From NCBI GenBank assembly GCA_003864495.1, contig ML133498.1, positions 2,147,272 through 2,211,271 on the forward strand: a stretch of DNA of 64,000 nucleotides, written 5' to 3'. How positions within the stretch are numbered: position 1 is the stretch's first letter; each line of letters begins with the position of its first letter. The notes beneath the pieces were generated by a model. The model searched no databases. It saw only the letters and a program-made list of their open reading frames with translations, and had not been told where the DNA came from. Made by a program: the position numbers and the translations under genes. This document shows positions 45,781 through 58,161 of the stretch, piece by piece. This DNA comes from Nemopilema nomurai. Lineage: Eukaryota > Cnidaria > Scyphozoa > Rhizostomeae > Rhizostomatidae.

Positions 45781-46728
45781 CATTAATAGAGGTTGCTGAT
45801 TTGGAAAAAGACTGGATCGAGCAAGCTATCGATTTGCGCGCCATAATTTGAATCTTACTTAGTTGACGCCATCTTGGCGAGAAACTTTTCTGCAATTCAA
45901 TGATATGGAATTCGAAAGAATATTTGCAAAAAGTAAGAAAAATATTGGGTGTTGAGAAAAAGTAAGTTTGGGACGGTTGAATCGAGGAATGATAGGAAAG
46001 TTTAGGTGAGAAATCACAGGCGAAAAGTCAGCGTTATAGGACTTTTAATTCGGAAGTCGTTTTGTTCTATTAGTGAGAGATTCAAACTAATTAATGTCGG
46101 AAATCGCTCATCTCGGTAAAATTGATCGCTTTTATTTTGTTTATCATTTGGGGTTCGAATCTTTGCTTCATTATCATCTAGGTTATCATGAACTAGTAAG
46201 TTTAACGGAAAGAAATTTATCAGGAACATAACTACGCGAAATCTTTGAGCATCCTTGAAATCAAGTTACAAGAGATTACTAAAGAGAGTATTCAGGTAAT
46301 TTGAATCATAATTTCATTTTATGATCTTTAACGTTTTGTAAATACCTTCACAAATATTCTGTTCAAAAATCACATTTCATGACAATTTTAGGCCGTATTT
46401 TAGTTGATGATGCCAAATGGCATCTTGGCCAAGAACTGGTCATAAAAATGCAAATTATGTAAAATGAATCTCGTAATATTACAATTGTTACAAGATGTAA
46501 CAGTTATGATAGTTGAAAATCTCAAACATGAACAAAAACTAAAATCTTTCATTAAAGTTATTCAAAAATTTAGGCCCATTTCATTATAATCATCCACTAA
46601 TTTTAAAAAACATGGCAAATGTACTTGTCAAATTGTTGTAAAAACTATATATATAAACCGCACATTTTCAGCATTTCAGTTTCTGTCAGCATCACTCATT
46701 TTTAAGCTTTATTAATATTATTTGATAG

Positions 46729-48432
46729 ATCAGTCAAGATCGAATCAATAAACGGCGGTATAATGTTGTTGTTGCACTAGACCTTATAACTGGTAGTGAT
46801 TCAGAACTATCAAATTTCAGTGATGATGATGATGATAATGAAGATGTGCTTCCTGCTAATGAATCCCTGGCAGAAGAAGCTGATCTTAATGCAGAAGACA
46901 ATGTTGAGCCTGCTGCTGCTATATGTGCTGCCAAGAAGTCCGCACACACATATCGCTGGAAAAAATGTAGCTCTCCTCAAGTATCGGATACATTTAATCA
47001 TTCTTTCTCAGATTCCAATGAAAAAGAGCTGACAGCATACCAATATTTTAAATTTTTTTTGTCTGATGAGACAATTGATTTAATAACAAATCAAACAATT
47101 CTCTACAGCACAAAAATGACTTGCTCCTCTATAAACGTGAGTAAAAATGAGATGTCAACTTTGATAGGGATGCATGTACTGATGGGGATAATGAATAACC
47201 CTTCATACACAAGCTACTGGACAAGGCAAATCAGAAGTCCTCAAATTGCAGATGCTATGCCGCAAAAGCGTTTCCAAAAAAATCGCAGGTTTTTGCACTT
47301 TGTTAACAATAATGAGATAAGGCCAATAATTGACGCTGTTACTCAACAATGCCGTAATGTTGAGCCAGAGGAATACAATGCTGTGGATGAGCCAATTATT
47401 CCCTCGGAAAAAAAGTTTTCAATAATAAAGCAGTACAATCCTAAAAAGCCTCTCAAAAATCTGGTTCGTGCCGGAGCCTCAGGCATGATGTATGACTTTT
47501 ACATTTATACTGGCAAAGCATCAGAAGAAGAAGAGACCGAATATACCAATCTTCAAAAGAGTGCCCAAGTTGTTGCCAAGCTTTGTAGAGATTTGCCAAC
47601 CAACGCTGGTTTCAAAGTTTGCTTTGACAACTGGTTCTCTACTTTGGATGTTATACATTATCTCCAAGATAGAGGCATCTTGGGGATTGGAACAATAAGA
47701 GCAAATCTGTTACACAAATGCCCACTTGCTTCCAATAAAGATCTTGAAAAGGAAGGAAGAGGGAGCAGTGACTACAGGGTTGATTTGAATTCTGGTATAG
47801 TTATTGTTTAATGGGTTGACAATAGCACTTCTGTCAACTATATTGGAATTCAGCCTGAAAGTGTTATTGAAAGATGGTGTAGTAAAAAGAAAGAGATATG
47901 TGATGTACCATGCCCAAGAATAGTGTGTTTACAACAAAAAAATGGGGGGTGTTGATCTTGCTGACATGTTAATCAGTCTGTATCGCATTCAAGCCAAGAC
48001 AAAGAAATGGTACATAAAAATATTTTGGCATCTGATAGATAGATGCAAAGTTAATGCATGGTTGCTTTACAGAAGGCACTATGAGCAAATGGGTGTGCCA
48101 GCCAGAAAAGGAAAGTCTTTGATGAGTTTCAGTTGTGAAATTGCTGAGGCTCTCATCTATGCCAATAAAGGCCCAGAAAAACCAACACGGGGAAGACCAT
48201 TTGTTCCAATCGCATCTTTAGAATGTGCACCAACTGTTGGTAAAAGATCTAGCAATGCATTGCCAGTAGCAGATGTTCGTTTTGACAACATAGCACATTG
48301 GCTCCAACCCATGACAAAAAACGGTGCAGAGTCTGCCATGCTAACGGAAGAGTGACTTGCGAAAAATGCAATATGTCGCTTTGTTTGTTGCCTGACATAA
48401 ATTGCTTCAAGAAGTTTCACACAGAGGCATAA
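46729..48432 (+). pseudogene. piggyBac transposase remnant 1
   Basis: Reads from an acidic N-terminus (GSDSELSNFSDDDDD) through the DDE_Tnp_1_7 core. Catalytic-type aspartates are visible in VDEPIIPS, FDNWFST and WVDNS. MGGVDLADML, NAWLLYRR and a C-terminal zinc-binding CRD (CxxC ... CEKCNMSLCL ... CFKKFH) follow. It is inactive: TAA at 47809-47811 precedes the third aspartate, the frame slips at the A-run before GGVDLADM (about 47940), and it slips again before the CRD at about 48320. No clear initiator ATG upstream of 46846 in this frame. Confidence 0.85.
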
Positions 48433-49338
48433 ACTTTTAGAACAGTATAATTCATTAAAATGTTATTGTTTGATCGTGAAATAACGAAAAAGTTTTAATT
48501 TCTATTGAGTTTTCTATTTATGTTTTTCTTGATTGTTTCTCGGCAATGATGCCATAAGCATCAGATAAAAATTTCGGCAAATTTGCATAAAAATGTAAGA
48601 TTTTTTATTTTTCAAGAGAGATGTGATGTACCATGCCCAAGAATAGTGTGTTTACAAAAAAAAATGGGGGTGTTGATCTTGCTGACATGTTAATCAGTCT
48701 GTACTGCATTCAAGCCAAGACAAAGAGTTGGTACATAAATAAATTTTGGCATCTGATAGATAGATGCAAAGTTAATGCATGGTTGCTTTACAGAAGGCAC
48801 TATGAGCAAATGGGTGTGCCAGCCAGAAAAGGAAAGTCTTTGATGAGTTTCAGTTGTGAAATTGCTGAGGCTCTCATCTATGCCAATAAAGGCCCAGAAA
48901 AACCAACACGGGGAAGACCATCTGTTCCAATCGCATCTTTAGAATGTGCACCAACTGTTGGTAAAAGATCTAGCAATGCATTGCCAGTAGCAGATGTGCG
49001 TTTTGACAACATAGCACATTGGCTCCAACCCATGACAAAAAACGGTGCAGAGTCTGCCATGCTAACGGAAGAGTGACTTGCAAAAAATGCAATATGTCGC
49101 TTTGTTTGTTGCCTGACATAAATTGCTTCAAGAAGTTTCACACAGAGGCATAAACTTTTAGAACAGTAAAATTCATTAAAATGTTATTGTTTGATCGTGA
49201 AATAACGAGAAAGTTTTAATTTCTATTGAGTTTTCTATTTATGTTTTTCTTGATTGGTTCTCGGCAATGATGCCATATGCATTAGATAAAAATTTCGGCA
49301 AATTTGCATAAAAATGTAAGATTTTTTATTTTACATTT
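47893..49338 (+). repeat. 723-bp tandem duplication inside piggyBac 1
   Basis: 47893-48615 and 48616-49338 are near-identical direct copies covering the transposase C-terminus, CRD and 3' flank. A second GGVDLADM to CRD segment therefore occurs at 48633-49155. Confidence 0.9.
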
Positions 49339-49575
49339 CAAAGTATCAGATATTAATTGCAAAAATGCAAAAAGATATTTTTTTTTCCATGTTACAATCA
49401 TAAACTGCCAAGTAAAGGATTAAGAAGAGGAAGACACTAAGGGTTGCCTAAGATACTTCATGTAAATGGAAAGCAGAAATTACAATATATTTGTTTGTTC
49501 AGTAAGAGGCTGAAAATAATATGGACATCTTTTGTGAATGATGTTATATGGCATCATTTCCAAGTAAAGGGTTAA

Positions 49576-52500
49576 TGTCTGAAGTCTGAAGCCCAAGTGC
49601 CCTAGGAAACGTGTATTCTATTGATCTTGGTTAATTAGATGAAATTATTTATATATAAAACGTGAAATCAATTTTTTTCAATGTTGGCGATTTTCTTGCT
49701 CAGTTTCGCAACAAGGTTGATAATGTGGTCATGCTCAAATGGCCGCTGTACTCTTTCCAAGGCGAAGTCGATTTAATCGACCCAGTCGTTTTTAGGCCAG
49801 TAATTAGGTTTCTAATACTTGTGTCTTAGTTTGGACTAAAAAGAGCAACGCTTTACATTTGCAGACTCTAATAGTCCGATTTCTTTTCAGGAGCATGCCA
49901 TGATGAATTAAATTATCCAGTTGAGAGAAGTTGTCAACTAGATGATATCTTGACCTCGAAAATATTTGGAGATTAGAGAAAGGAGAAGAAGTTCGTAAGT
50001 AATTTTAGAATGCCACAATTCTTTAAGTCTATACTTGGTTCGAAGATTCCCACTGACGAGGAGCTTGTAGGCACAATGGAATGATTGTCTTTCACTCCTT
50101 AAGCAAACTCGTCTCTTCAGTATCTCCAGATCAAATGACATGAACATCAAAGTTCACGGTGCTGCGTTCATAAAAACGTCGTTTCAAGTTCTTTGAAAAT
50201 CTGAATAGTTCTTTGACATCAAGATAAATGATCAAAACGAAACTAGAAAATGTCCATCTAATTACAATCAGAAACTGATAACAATTATCTTGTCCAAACA
50301 TAGTTGTTATTAGTAGGGCAATTAATGTGAAGTCTAAATTGTTACTTTTTGGAATCAACAAAAATGTTTCATCTTTGTGAATCCTTGACATTGAAAGTGC
50401 ATCATTAAGGGCATGTAACATTTTTTAAAGGTATACTTTTGTAAGCTTAATTTCAAAGTGACGTGTTTTTAATCTTTGAAAGAATGTCTAATGGAATTTA
50501 GGCTCTGCCAGGATTGGTACTCTGCGATAAATTGGTAATCAAAATGGTCTCCTGCGAACCCTTGCACCATATTGCCGGAATAATGGCAAGATAATTATCT
50601 CACATTTACAAATACTAAGTGGTAGAAAATATTGAAATTATAAGAAACAGAAAAATTCGAATGGTCTATATTCTCTTGAAATCCTTTTGTCCTGAAGAGA
50701 GGGAAATTGCTCGCATATAAGAATTGTAGTCNNNNNNNNNNNNNNNNNNNNNNNNNNNNNNNNNNNNNNNNNNNNNNNNNNNNNNNNNNNNNNNNNNNNN
50801 NNNNNNNNNNNNNNNNNNNNNNNNNNNNNNNNNNNNNNNNNNNNNNNNNNNNNNNNNNNNNNNNNNNNNNNNNNNNNNNNNNNNNNNNNNNNNNNNNNNN
50901 NNNNNNNNNNNNNNNNNNNNNNNNNNNNNNNNNNNNNNNNNNNNNNNNNNNNNNNNNNNNNNNNNNNNNNNNNNNNNNNNNNNNNNNNNNNNNNNNNNNN
51001 NNNNNNNNNNNNNNNNNNNCAAATGACATGAACATCACAGTTCACGGTGCTGCGTTCATAAAAACGTCGTTTCAAGTTCTTTGAAGTCTGAATAGGTCTT
51101 TGACATCAAGATAAATGATCAAAACGAAACTAGAAAATGTCCATCTAATCACAATCAGAAACTGATAACAATTATCTTGTCCAAACATAGTTGTTATTAG
51201 TAGGGCAATTAATGTGAAGTCTAAATTGTTAATTTTTGGAATCAACAAAAATGTTTCATCTTTGTGAATCCTTGACATTGAAAGTGCATCATATAAGGGC
51301 ATGTAACATTTTTTAAAGGTATACTTTTGTAAGCTTAATTTCAAAGTGACGTGTTTTTAATGTTTGGAAAGAAAGTCTAATGGAATTTAGGCTCTGCCAG
51401 GATTGGTACTCTGCGATAAATTGGTAATCAAAATGGTCTTCTGCGAACCCTTGCACCATATTGCCGGAATAATGGCAAGATAATTATCTCACATTTACAA
51501 ATACTAAGTGGTACAAAATATTGAAATTATGAGAAACAGAAAAATTCGAATGGTCTATATTCTCTTGAAATCCTTTTGTCCTGAAGAAAGGGAAATTGCT
51601 CGCATATAAGAATTGAAATCGAATGTTTGTGTACAGAATGCTTATGATTTGCTCTTACAATGAAGTGAGTTCTAAGCCTGACACAAAAAACATATCCTAG
51701 ATTATTTATCATGTTTCATTGAGGAAAAACAGTTAAAGGTTATCGGTTCTATTAAGCATCCTGTCTATTATACATTGAAAAGAAAGCAGCCGCCTCGAAA
51801 CTGCACAACATGCAATTTCCAAATTAAGTTTGATTTGAAATATAGCAACATGTGGTACGGAATCCAGTTTGTGCCAAAACCTCTACTGAGGAAAATCTTT
51901 GTATTATTTGAGAAAGCTAGTTTCTCATTGCATCGAAAGGTTTTTGGGTCTGTCTCCTTTGCGATGAAAAATATCACTCTTTTTAGACAGAAAGAGTACA
52001 TTTTTTCTCATCTTCAAAAGAGATGAGAAGTGGATGCTCATTTAAAATTTTATTATTTTCCTCTAATTTTTTATCCGCAACTGGCTTTTTTTTGGTCAGC
52101 TTTTTGTATTTTATCCAAATGATGCACTGAGGCCTTTCGAATAAAGAGTTCTTAAGAATGCAGGCTTTTACTGCGTTTGCTTCACTCAACTGTAAAATGT
52201 TCATAGTTTTTTGGAGTGGGTGTCAAGTGAAGTTAATTGAAGATTCCTTCACGATGAAGTTAAATGAAGATTTGCCAATTGATCGTGTGAAAAACCTTGG
52301 CTTCCTCATTGAACACAACATCAATGTAGCTAAATGTATTGTGCAAAGAAGCTTTTCGGTTCGTAATTCATCGTGAAGCATAAATTTGGCGGTGATACCC
52401 AAGTTGCATTAAACGATGCGATTTTATAGAGGCGATATATCGATGAGTCATGGAAAATTGATTATAGATTGACAGGTGGAGTTGATATTGATTATCTTTC

Positions 52501-53719
52501 AAGAAGTGCTTACCTCTGCGTTCCAATATGTCGGGTAACCGTCACTAATTGGATACAAATTAAAATCAGAATACCTTCTAGAAATCGGTCATATTGGATC
52601 TCTTGGTACAACAAATTTGTATACCGGTAACGTCACAAACTTGAAAATGATTCCGCATTTGAGTGACGCTGAAGGCTTCTTCATTGAATCCAAAGAGCAT
52701 CATTCACAATAAATGAAGATCGATTCAAGGTTGAAATCCCATATTGTTTTCTCAGCGTTAGGAGGAAAGGTTTTTTGTTTCACTTGAATGCTGTGTAGCA
52801 TTTAAACATGCTGTATGCAGAGAAATTTTTTATTTAGATAACATTGAAAAAGTTTAAGTTAGCATCGTACCAATCATTGCAATCAGGCTCCGAAGAGAAG
52901 AGGTCTGAAATTAAGGTGAAATCTCTTCAGATGGTCTTTCAAGTCTAGATTTTGTTGCTGTTTAGAAACTAAGAAAAAGTAGTCTGTTTATGGTGTACTG
53001 TTTATGGTCTTGGCTGTGCGGGCTGCGGTACTTGCTAATACTCTGTTGCATTTTAGAAATCAACGGGGTATCTACGACCAGTATTTCAAACATCTAAAGT
53101 GATCGGTTAATAAGTGTAGCGTACCAATCTTGCCAGCAAAGAGTCTTGAATTATTTTGAAATGGTGGATTGCTACTTGAGTTGATATCACTGTGGCAAAT
53201 GAGACACCATTTACTTATTCTTTGATAATTGTGGGAACGATTGCTAGATTTACAACTAGGTAGCTACGCTTTTACTTTGGAAGATTGTGTTGACTTCTGG
53301 TTTATAATTAGGTTTTATCTATTTGGGCCAAAGTTCGTTTAGGCCCACTGAACATTGCATTGCTGCAATTAAAGTTTGACTCTCTTCATTTGACACTGGC
53401 ATCTATCTTTCTTTTAACAGTTTTAGTTTTGAGTGGTAGCAGTGTTTGGAAAAAATAAACAAATAAAAAATAAACAGTTGGGACATTGGTATTTTGATAA
53501 GAAATGAAGACAGCCATTGTGTCTCGCTAAAGATTTCCCTGTCGACGAAGATAGGTTAAAACTTTCTTGTCATTCTAACTTTTTGATTGAAGTCAAGGAT
53601 AACAATTCCATTAATTGGTGTTTGAGATTCGACTTGTCTCTACCTGCGTGAGAAAACTGTGCAGATGTTGGAGTCAAAAATCTATTAGCTTAATGATTCT
53701 CATTTTAATAAAACAGTAC
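49576..53719. repeat. Spacer C-D: intergenic unit containing an assembly gap
   Basis: Closely matches spacer A-B (the 77-residue frames at 23476-23709 and 51768-52001 are identical), far more than spacer B-C. It contains the N run and a direct repeat flanking it. From about 53390 rightward it gathers short deletions relative to spacer A-B. No confident gene. Confidence 0.6.
50732..51019. other. Assembly gap (288 N)
   Basis: Unknown bases. Sequence after the gap (51020-about 51617) repeats sequence before it (50132-50731), so gap size and local copy number are uncertain. Confidence 0.99.
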
Positions 53720-53845
53720 TTTATTGTTTTCATGCCCTAACTTTTTAACGTCCGCTAACTGAGTGTAATATATTTACATAACATATGTTTTTCTACATTT
53801 TTTAAATATCACATTTTGCATGTTTTAAATATTTTCCATTTTCTT

Positions 53846-53919
53846 CTAATCCAAATTGGTTTGGACACTTTCATCATCTCTAATTTTTCCAAACCGTGGT
53901 CGTCTTCTGAAACGTCCTT
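53846..53919 (-). pseudogene. Paralogue D exon 9: tail with 1-bp deletion
   Basis: Acceptor CTTTTTCAG and KDVSEDDHGLEK are kept; a lost base after GAAAAA shifts the frame past the homologous stop (TAG at 53848-53846). Confidence 0.6.
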
Positions 53920-54207
53920 CTGAAAAAGATCAAATTCCCAGTTAATCAATTGTTTGCCTCTGTCCAGAGAAACCGTTGTTGATAGCTTCTCACTAATTTA
54001 TTAATTGAGATTCCACTTATATAACTCTTAAATACTCTTTTACTACTTGACTACATTTACAACTCTTCTTAACGACATTACACGCGTCCTTAATATGCAA
54101 TCTTTTCATCAATTGAAAATCAAATCAATTGGCTGCCATTTTTAGTTAGCAGATACTAAAAGGCCATTCAACTATCGCAATTGCATACAACATCTAATCC
54201 AACATAC

Positions 54208-55547
54208 CATTGTGAATTGAAGGGCCTTGATTGTGTTCTCAGCACGACTTAATTTCTCTTCGTACTCCAATTTCATTGTATTCATATTAATTTCCAGTCT
54301 TGTGTAGTCTACCATTAGCCTACTTTTCTCTTCAGAAAGCAAGTCAACTTTGGCAGCTGTGTTCTCCAGCTCATACCATGCTTCGTCATACTTTTCACGG
54401 TATTTGACTGCGTCCGCTTGTGCCACCGTGTAAAAGCCTTCAACGATTTCGAAGTTTCTTCTGGCCTTTTGAAGTTCCTTGTTCAAGGATTCACTTTTCT
54501 CATCCGTTTCCACAAAGCTTTGGAGACGAAATTTCAAGTTCTCATTTTCAATAGAAAGATCCGCTTTCTTCAAATTTAAGGACGAAATTGTCCCTTGTTG
54601 TTCCATGGACAGTTGCTCGATCAGCATGCATTGGTCTTCAAGCTCGTCAATCCTTTGGTGATTGTCAGATATTTCTGATTTCAATTTGCTGTTTTCCACC
54701 TGTGTCTCTTGATGTGGCTTGTTCAGTTCTAAGTTCCTCCTTTAGGTCCAGTATCGTTCGGTTGAGTCTTTCTTCTTCCTCGTGGTCTCTAAGACTTGTT
54801 CAACCCTGTGAAGTTCGTATTTAAACTCTTCAATCAGTTCTTCTTGCTTTCTGTCGTGTGTCTTCTGTAAAAGATTCTCATTTTCCTTTTCAAGAAGCCC
54901 AAGTATGATGTTATTCTCTTTTCTGTCTCCAACGAATCAACTTGCAATCGCAGTTTCTCATTTTCTTTCAAATCTTTCTTGCAAGTTCCATCCAGTTTTC
55001 TACCTCGTTGCCACAGCTTCTAAATCAATGTTGAGTTTTGAAATCTGGATTGATTTCTTTTGGATGTTTACTAATTACGTTTCTCTCTTCATCCACTTTG
55101 TCTGATTGCGTAACTGCTCTAGGTCTTTTTCCAAAAGCTCGGACTGTTTTCTAAGGAGAATACGTATCCTTTCATTTCCCTGTTCTTTTCAATTTCTTGT
55201 TCCAGTTGCTTGCTAAGATCATCTGCTTTCTTCTGCATCTCACCGTTCAGTTTAACCAATCTTTTGTTTCTATGACCACGTGGTTCTTCTCTTCGAGCTG
55301 CTTGGCTGCTGCTTGGTAGCATCGCCTGTTCGTTGGCATTTCGATTCCAAATAAGTAACAAAAGCGTCCATCTCGGTTCGCAGCAGACTGATGTCTCCGT
55401 AACAGGCTCTTAACCTTTCAAGTGCATCATGGAAGACAGTGAGTTCGTCAAACGTGAAAGATGTTGTTGCTTCTGTTTGGGTTCCAACCGTGGTGCATCT
55501 TCCACCGACCGCTTTCATTTTGCGACATTGACTCGCGAGCAACTGTC
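54208..55547 (-). pseudogene. Paralogue D exon 8: coiled coil, multiply frameshifted
   Basis: 1340 bp against 1361 in the other copies. The first part (GQLLASQCRKM, VGTQTE) and the last 170 codons (54699-54172) are open; the middle is broken by losses of one to four bases, some in homopolymers and some not. Confidence 0.75.
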
Positions 55548-56291
55548 CTGCACAATGTCGTGTGAAATTATTAGCATGATGCACTTTGACCATATGAAAT
55601 TTATACACGAACCCTGCCGATGTTATTATAAATCGGGATATATAGGTAATATTAGCTCAAGATACCCTAACTGTATATACTTTGGTCAGAAAAGCGACCT
55701 TCATTGTTAACGGATAACCTGATATAAGTTAAGTACAGTGGCTTCTGAAAATAAGACTGGAGAAAAGTGTTTTCTAAGATGCATGGTTGCTCATCATATG
55801 TGTAAAATTAGTCAGGTGTCTTTTAGTTATATCAAGTTTGCCAAATTGCGATCTTTCAGGCAAGTCTAATTCAATTCAACTGCATCAAGATTTTTGCAAT
55901 AGCTAAAGACAATAAATTTAACGATGTTATATTTTAACGAATTCTGATCAATGTATCTCGATGATTTAGATTAGAAGAAAATGTATTGCTAACCTTTGAG
56001 AAGGCCTGTGGTAGAAGCAATGGATTTCTGGATGCTCGAAGAAAGTTCATCCTTGTTGCAATTGCTCATTTGTCTGCTAGAGGCCTTTATTCTAATGCCA
56101 GAGTTGCATGAGCAGTCAAGGATGGCCGACTGGCTCAGCTGCAACGATCCGTAGCCCTCAGAAAATGTTCTAATGTCATACTCAGACAAAGGAATGTTAT
56201 CATTGTCGTCTTTGATATCAGAGGCAGTTGCCATATAGTCGTATCCAGGTGAGACAGCAGAGCAATGGTCTAATAGGTTGCCATTGCAATT

Positions 56292-56705
56292 TACATCCTG
56301 CCTCAAGTCATACTTCGACCAGGTGGCAATAGCATCATCAAATATGCTTCCATCATCGTCTACCATCTGGTCAGGGTCATATCTAGATGTGGTGGCAATA
56401 GCATCATCAACTATGCTTCCATCATCTTCTGGCATCTGACCAGGGTCATAATTGGATGAGGTGGCAATAGCATTATTAACTATGCTTCTATCATCTTTTG
56501 GCATCTGGCCAGTGTCATATCTGGATGAGGTTTTAATGGCATTATCAGCTATGCGTCCATCATCTTTTGCCATCTGGCCAGAGTCATATCTAGATGAGTT
56601 AGCAATAGCATCATCAACTATGCTTTCATCATCGTCTGGCATCTGGCCATGGTCATATCTAGATGAGGTGGCAATAGCATCATCAGCTATGCTTCCATCG
56701 TCGTT
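56292..56705 (-). repeat. 69-bp minisatellite, 6 units, paralogue D
   Basis: 6 x 69 bp exactly, ending in RQDV as in A and B. Confidence 0.92.
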
Positions 56706-56774
56706 CATTGACATTCGGTCACATTCGTCTTTTGTCTGGATCTGGTCACAGTCATCTGAGACAGCATCTTCAAC

Positions 56775-57756
56775 CACCTCTTTGTTTCCTTCTGTCACTT
56801 TATGCGCATTTTCATCAGATGTAGCACTTTTATCCTCTGGCTCATCTTCCACTTCTATCTTGGCCTGGTCACAATCATCTGAGACAACATCTGCAACCAT
56901 CTCTTCGTTTCCTTCTGTCACTTTCTGCTGATCTTCATGTGTGGTAGCACTTTCATCCTCTGGCTCATCTTCCACTTCTCTCTTGGCCTGGTCAAAATCA
57001 TCTGAGACAGCATCTTCAACTATCTCTTCGTTTCCTTCTGTCACTTTCTGCTGATCTTCATGAGTGGTAGCACTTACATCCTCTGGTTGATCTTCAACTT
57101 CCATCTTGGCCTGGTCACATTCATCTGAGACAGCATCTGCAACCATCTCTTCGTTTCCTTCTGTCACTTTCTGCTGATCTTCATGAGTGGTAGCACTTTC
57201 ATCCTCTGGCTCATCTTCCACTTCTATCTTGGCCTGGTCAAAATCATCTGAGACAGCATCTTCAACTATCTCTTCGTTTCCTTCTGTCACTTTCTGCTGA
57301 TCTTCATGAGTGGTAGCACTTACATCCTCTGGTTGATCTTCAACTTCATCTTGGCCTGGTCACATTCATCTGAGACAGCATCTCAACCATCTCTTCGTTT
57401 CCTTCTGTCACTTTCTGCTGATCTTCATGAGTGGTAGCACTTTCATCCTCTGGCTCATCTTCCACTTCTCTCTTGGCCTGGTCAAAATCATCTGAGACAG
57501 CATCTTTAACTATCTCTTCGTTTCCTTCTGTCACTTTCTGCTGATCTTCATGAGTGGTAGCACTTTCATCCTCTGGCTCATCTTCCACTTCTATCTTTGC
57601 CTGGTCAAACTCATTTGAGACAGCATCTTCAACTATCTCTTCGTTTCCTTCTGTCACTTTCTGCTGATCTTCATCAGTGGTAGCACTTTCGTCCTCTGGT
57701 TCATCTTCAACTTCTATCTTGACCTGATCGCAATCAACTGAGACAGCAACTTCCAC
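56775..57756 (-). repeat. 123-bp minisatellite, 8 units, paralogue D
   Basis: 8 x 123 bp minus 2 bp. Mostly AKIE/AKRE/AKME unit types; only the first unit has VKIE. Confidence 0.92.
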
Positions 57757-58161
57757 CACTGCTTCGCTTCCTTCTATCACACTCTGCTCATGATCATAGT
57801 CATGTGAGATATTGCAAGCACTATTTGGGCCGCAACTGTCAGTTTCCTTTTTTGTCTGTTTTTCCTCACAGTCATCTGTGATTTCGTTTTCGGCCTCTGG
57901 TATGCTTGCATTGGCACCTTGCATCAATGAACATTGGATGCTCAATAGACTCGAATCTGGAGTAAAAGTGAATTATTTTTGTATTAAAAATTTTATTCAT
58001 CATTAGCATTTGATGTTCTAACATAATGAGTATTTTTCTTATTTCTATCTTTATTCTTGATAAGAGTTTGTTATAATGGGATATAAGAAGAGTGATATGA
58101 ATTGAATATGAAGAAATGAGTCATTCAAATATTTAGAAATGATTTATTTTTAATAATTTAC

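Larger units (their letters stand above)
46202..49575 (+). mobile_element. piggyBac-family DNA transposon 1, defective
   Basis: The segment between TTAA at 46202-46205 and TTAA at 49572-49575 is absent from the homologous site in spacer A-B (a single TTAA at about 22139), as expected for TTAA target duplication. The right end reads CCAAGTAAAGGG then TTAA; no inverted match (CCCTTTACTTGG) is present at the left end, which may be truncated or replaced. A TATATATATAAA box at about 46646 precedes the transposase. The 3' third contains a 723-bp tandem duplication. Confidence 0.8.
55994..57956 (-). pseudogene. Paralogue D exon 7: shortest acidic repeat exon
   Basis: 1963 bp. Eight 41-residue units and six 23-residue units. 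Two 1-bp losses in unit 4 shift the frame; on either side the frame is open (57945-57346 and 57290-55994). Confidence 0.76.

Noticed and set aside
46734..46949. Minus-strand 71-codon Ala/Ser-rich frame in piggyBac
   Set aside because: Antisense of the acidic N-terminus of the transposase; the same shadow appears in element 2 at 61328-61543.
50595..51084. Open frames made mostly of X residues
   Set aside because: They only span the N gap.
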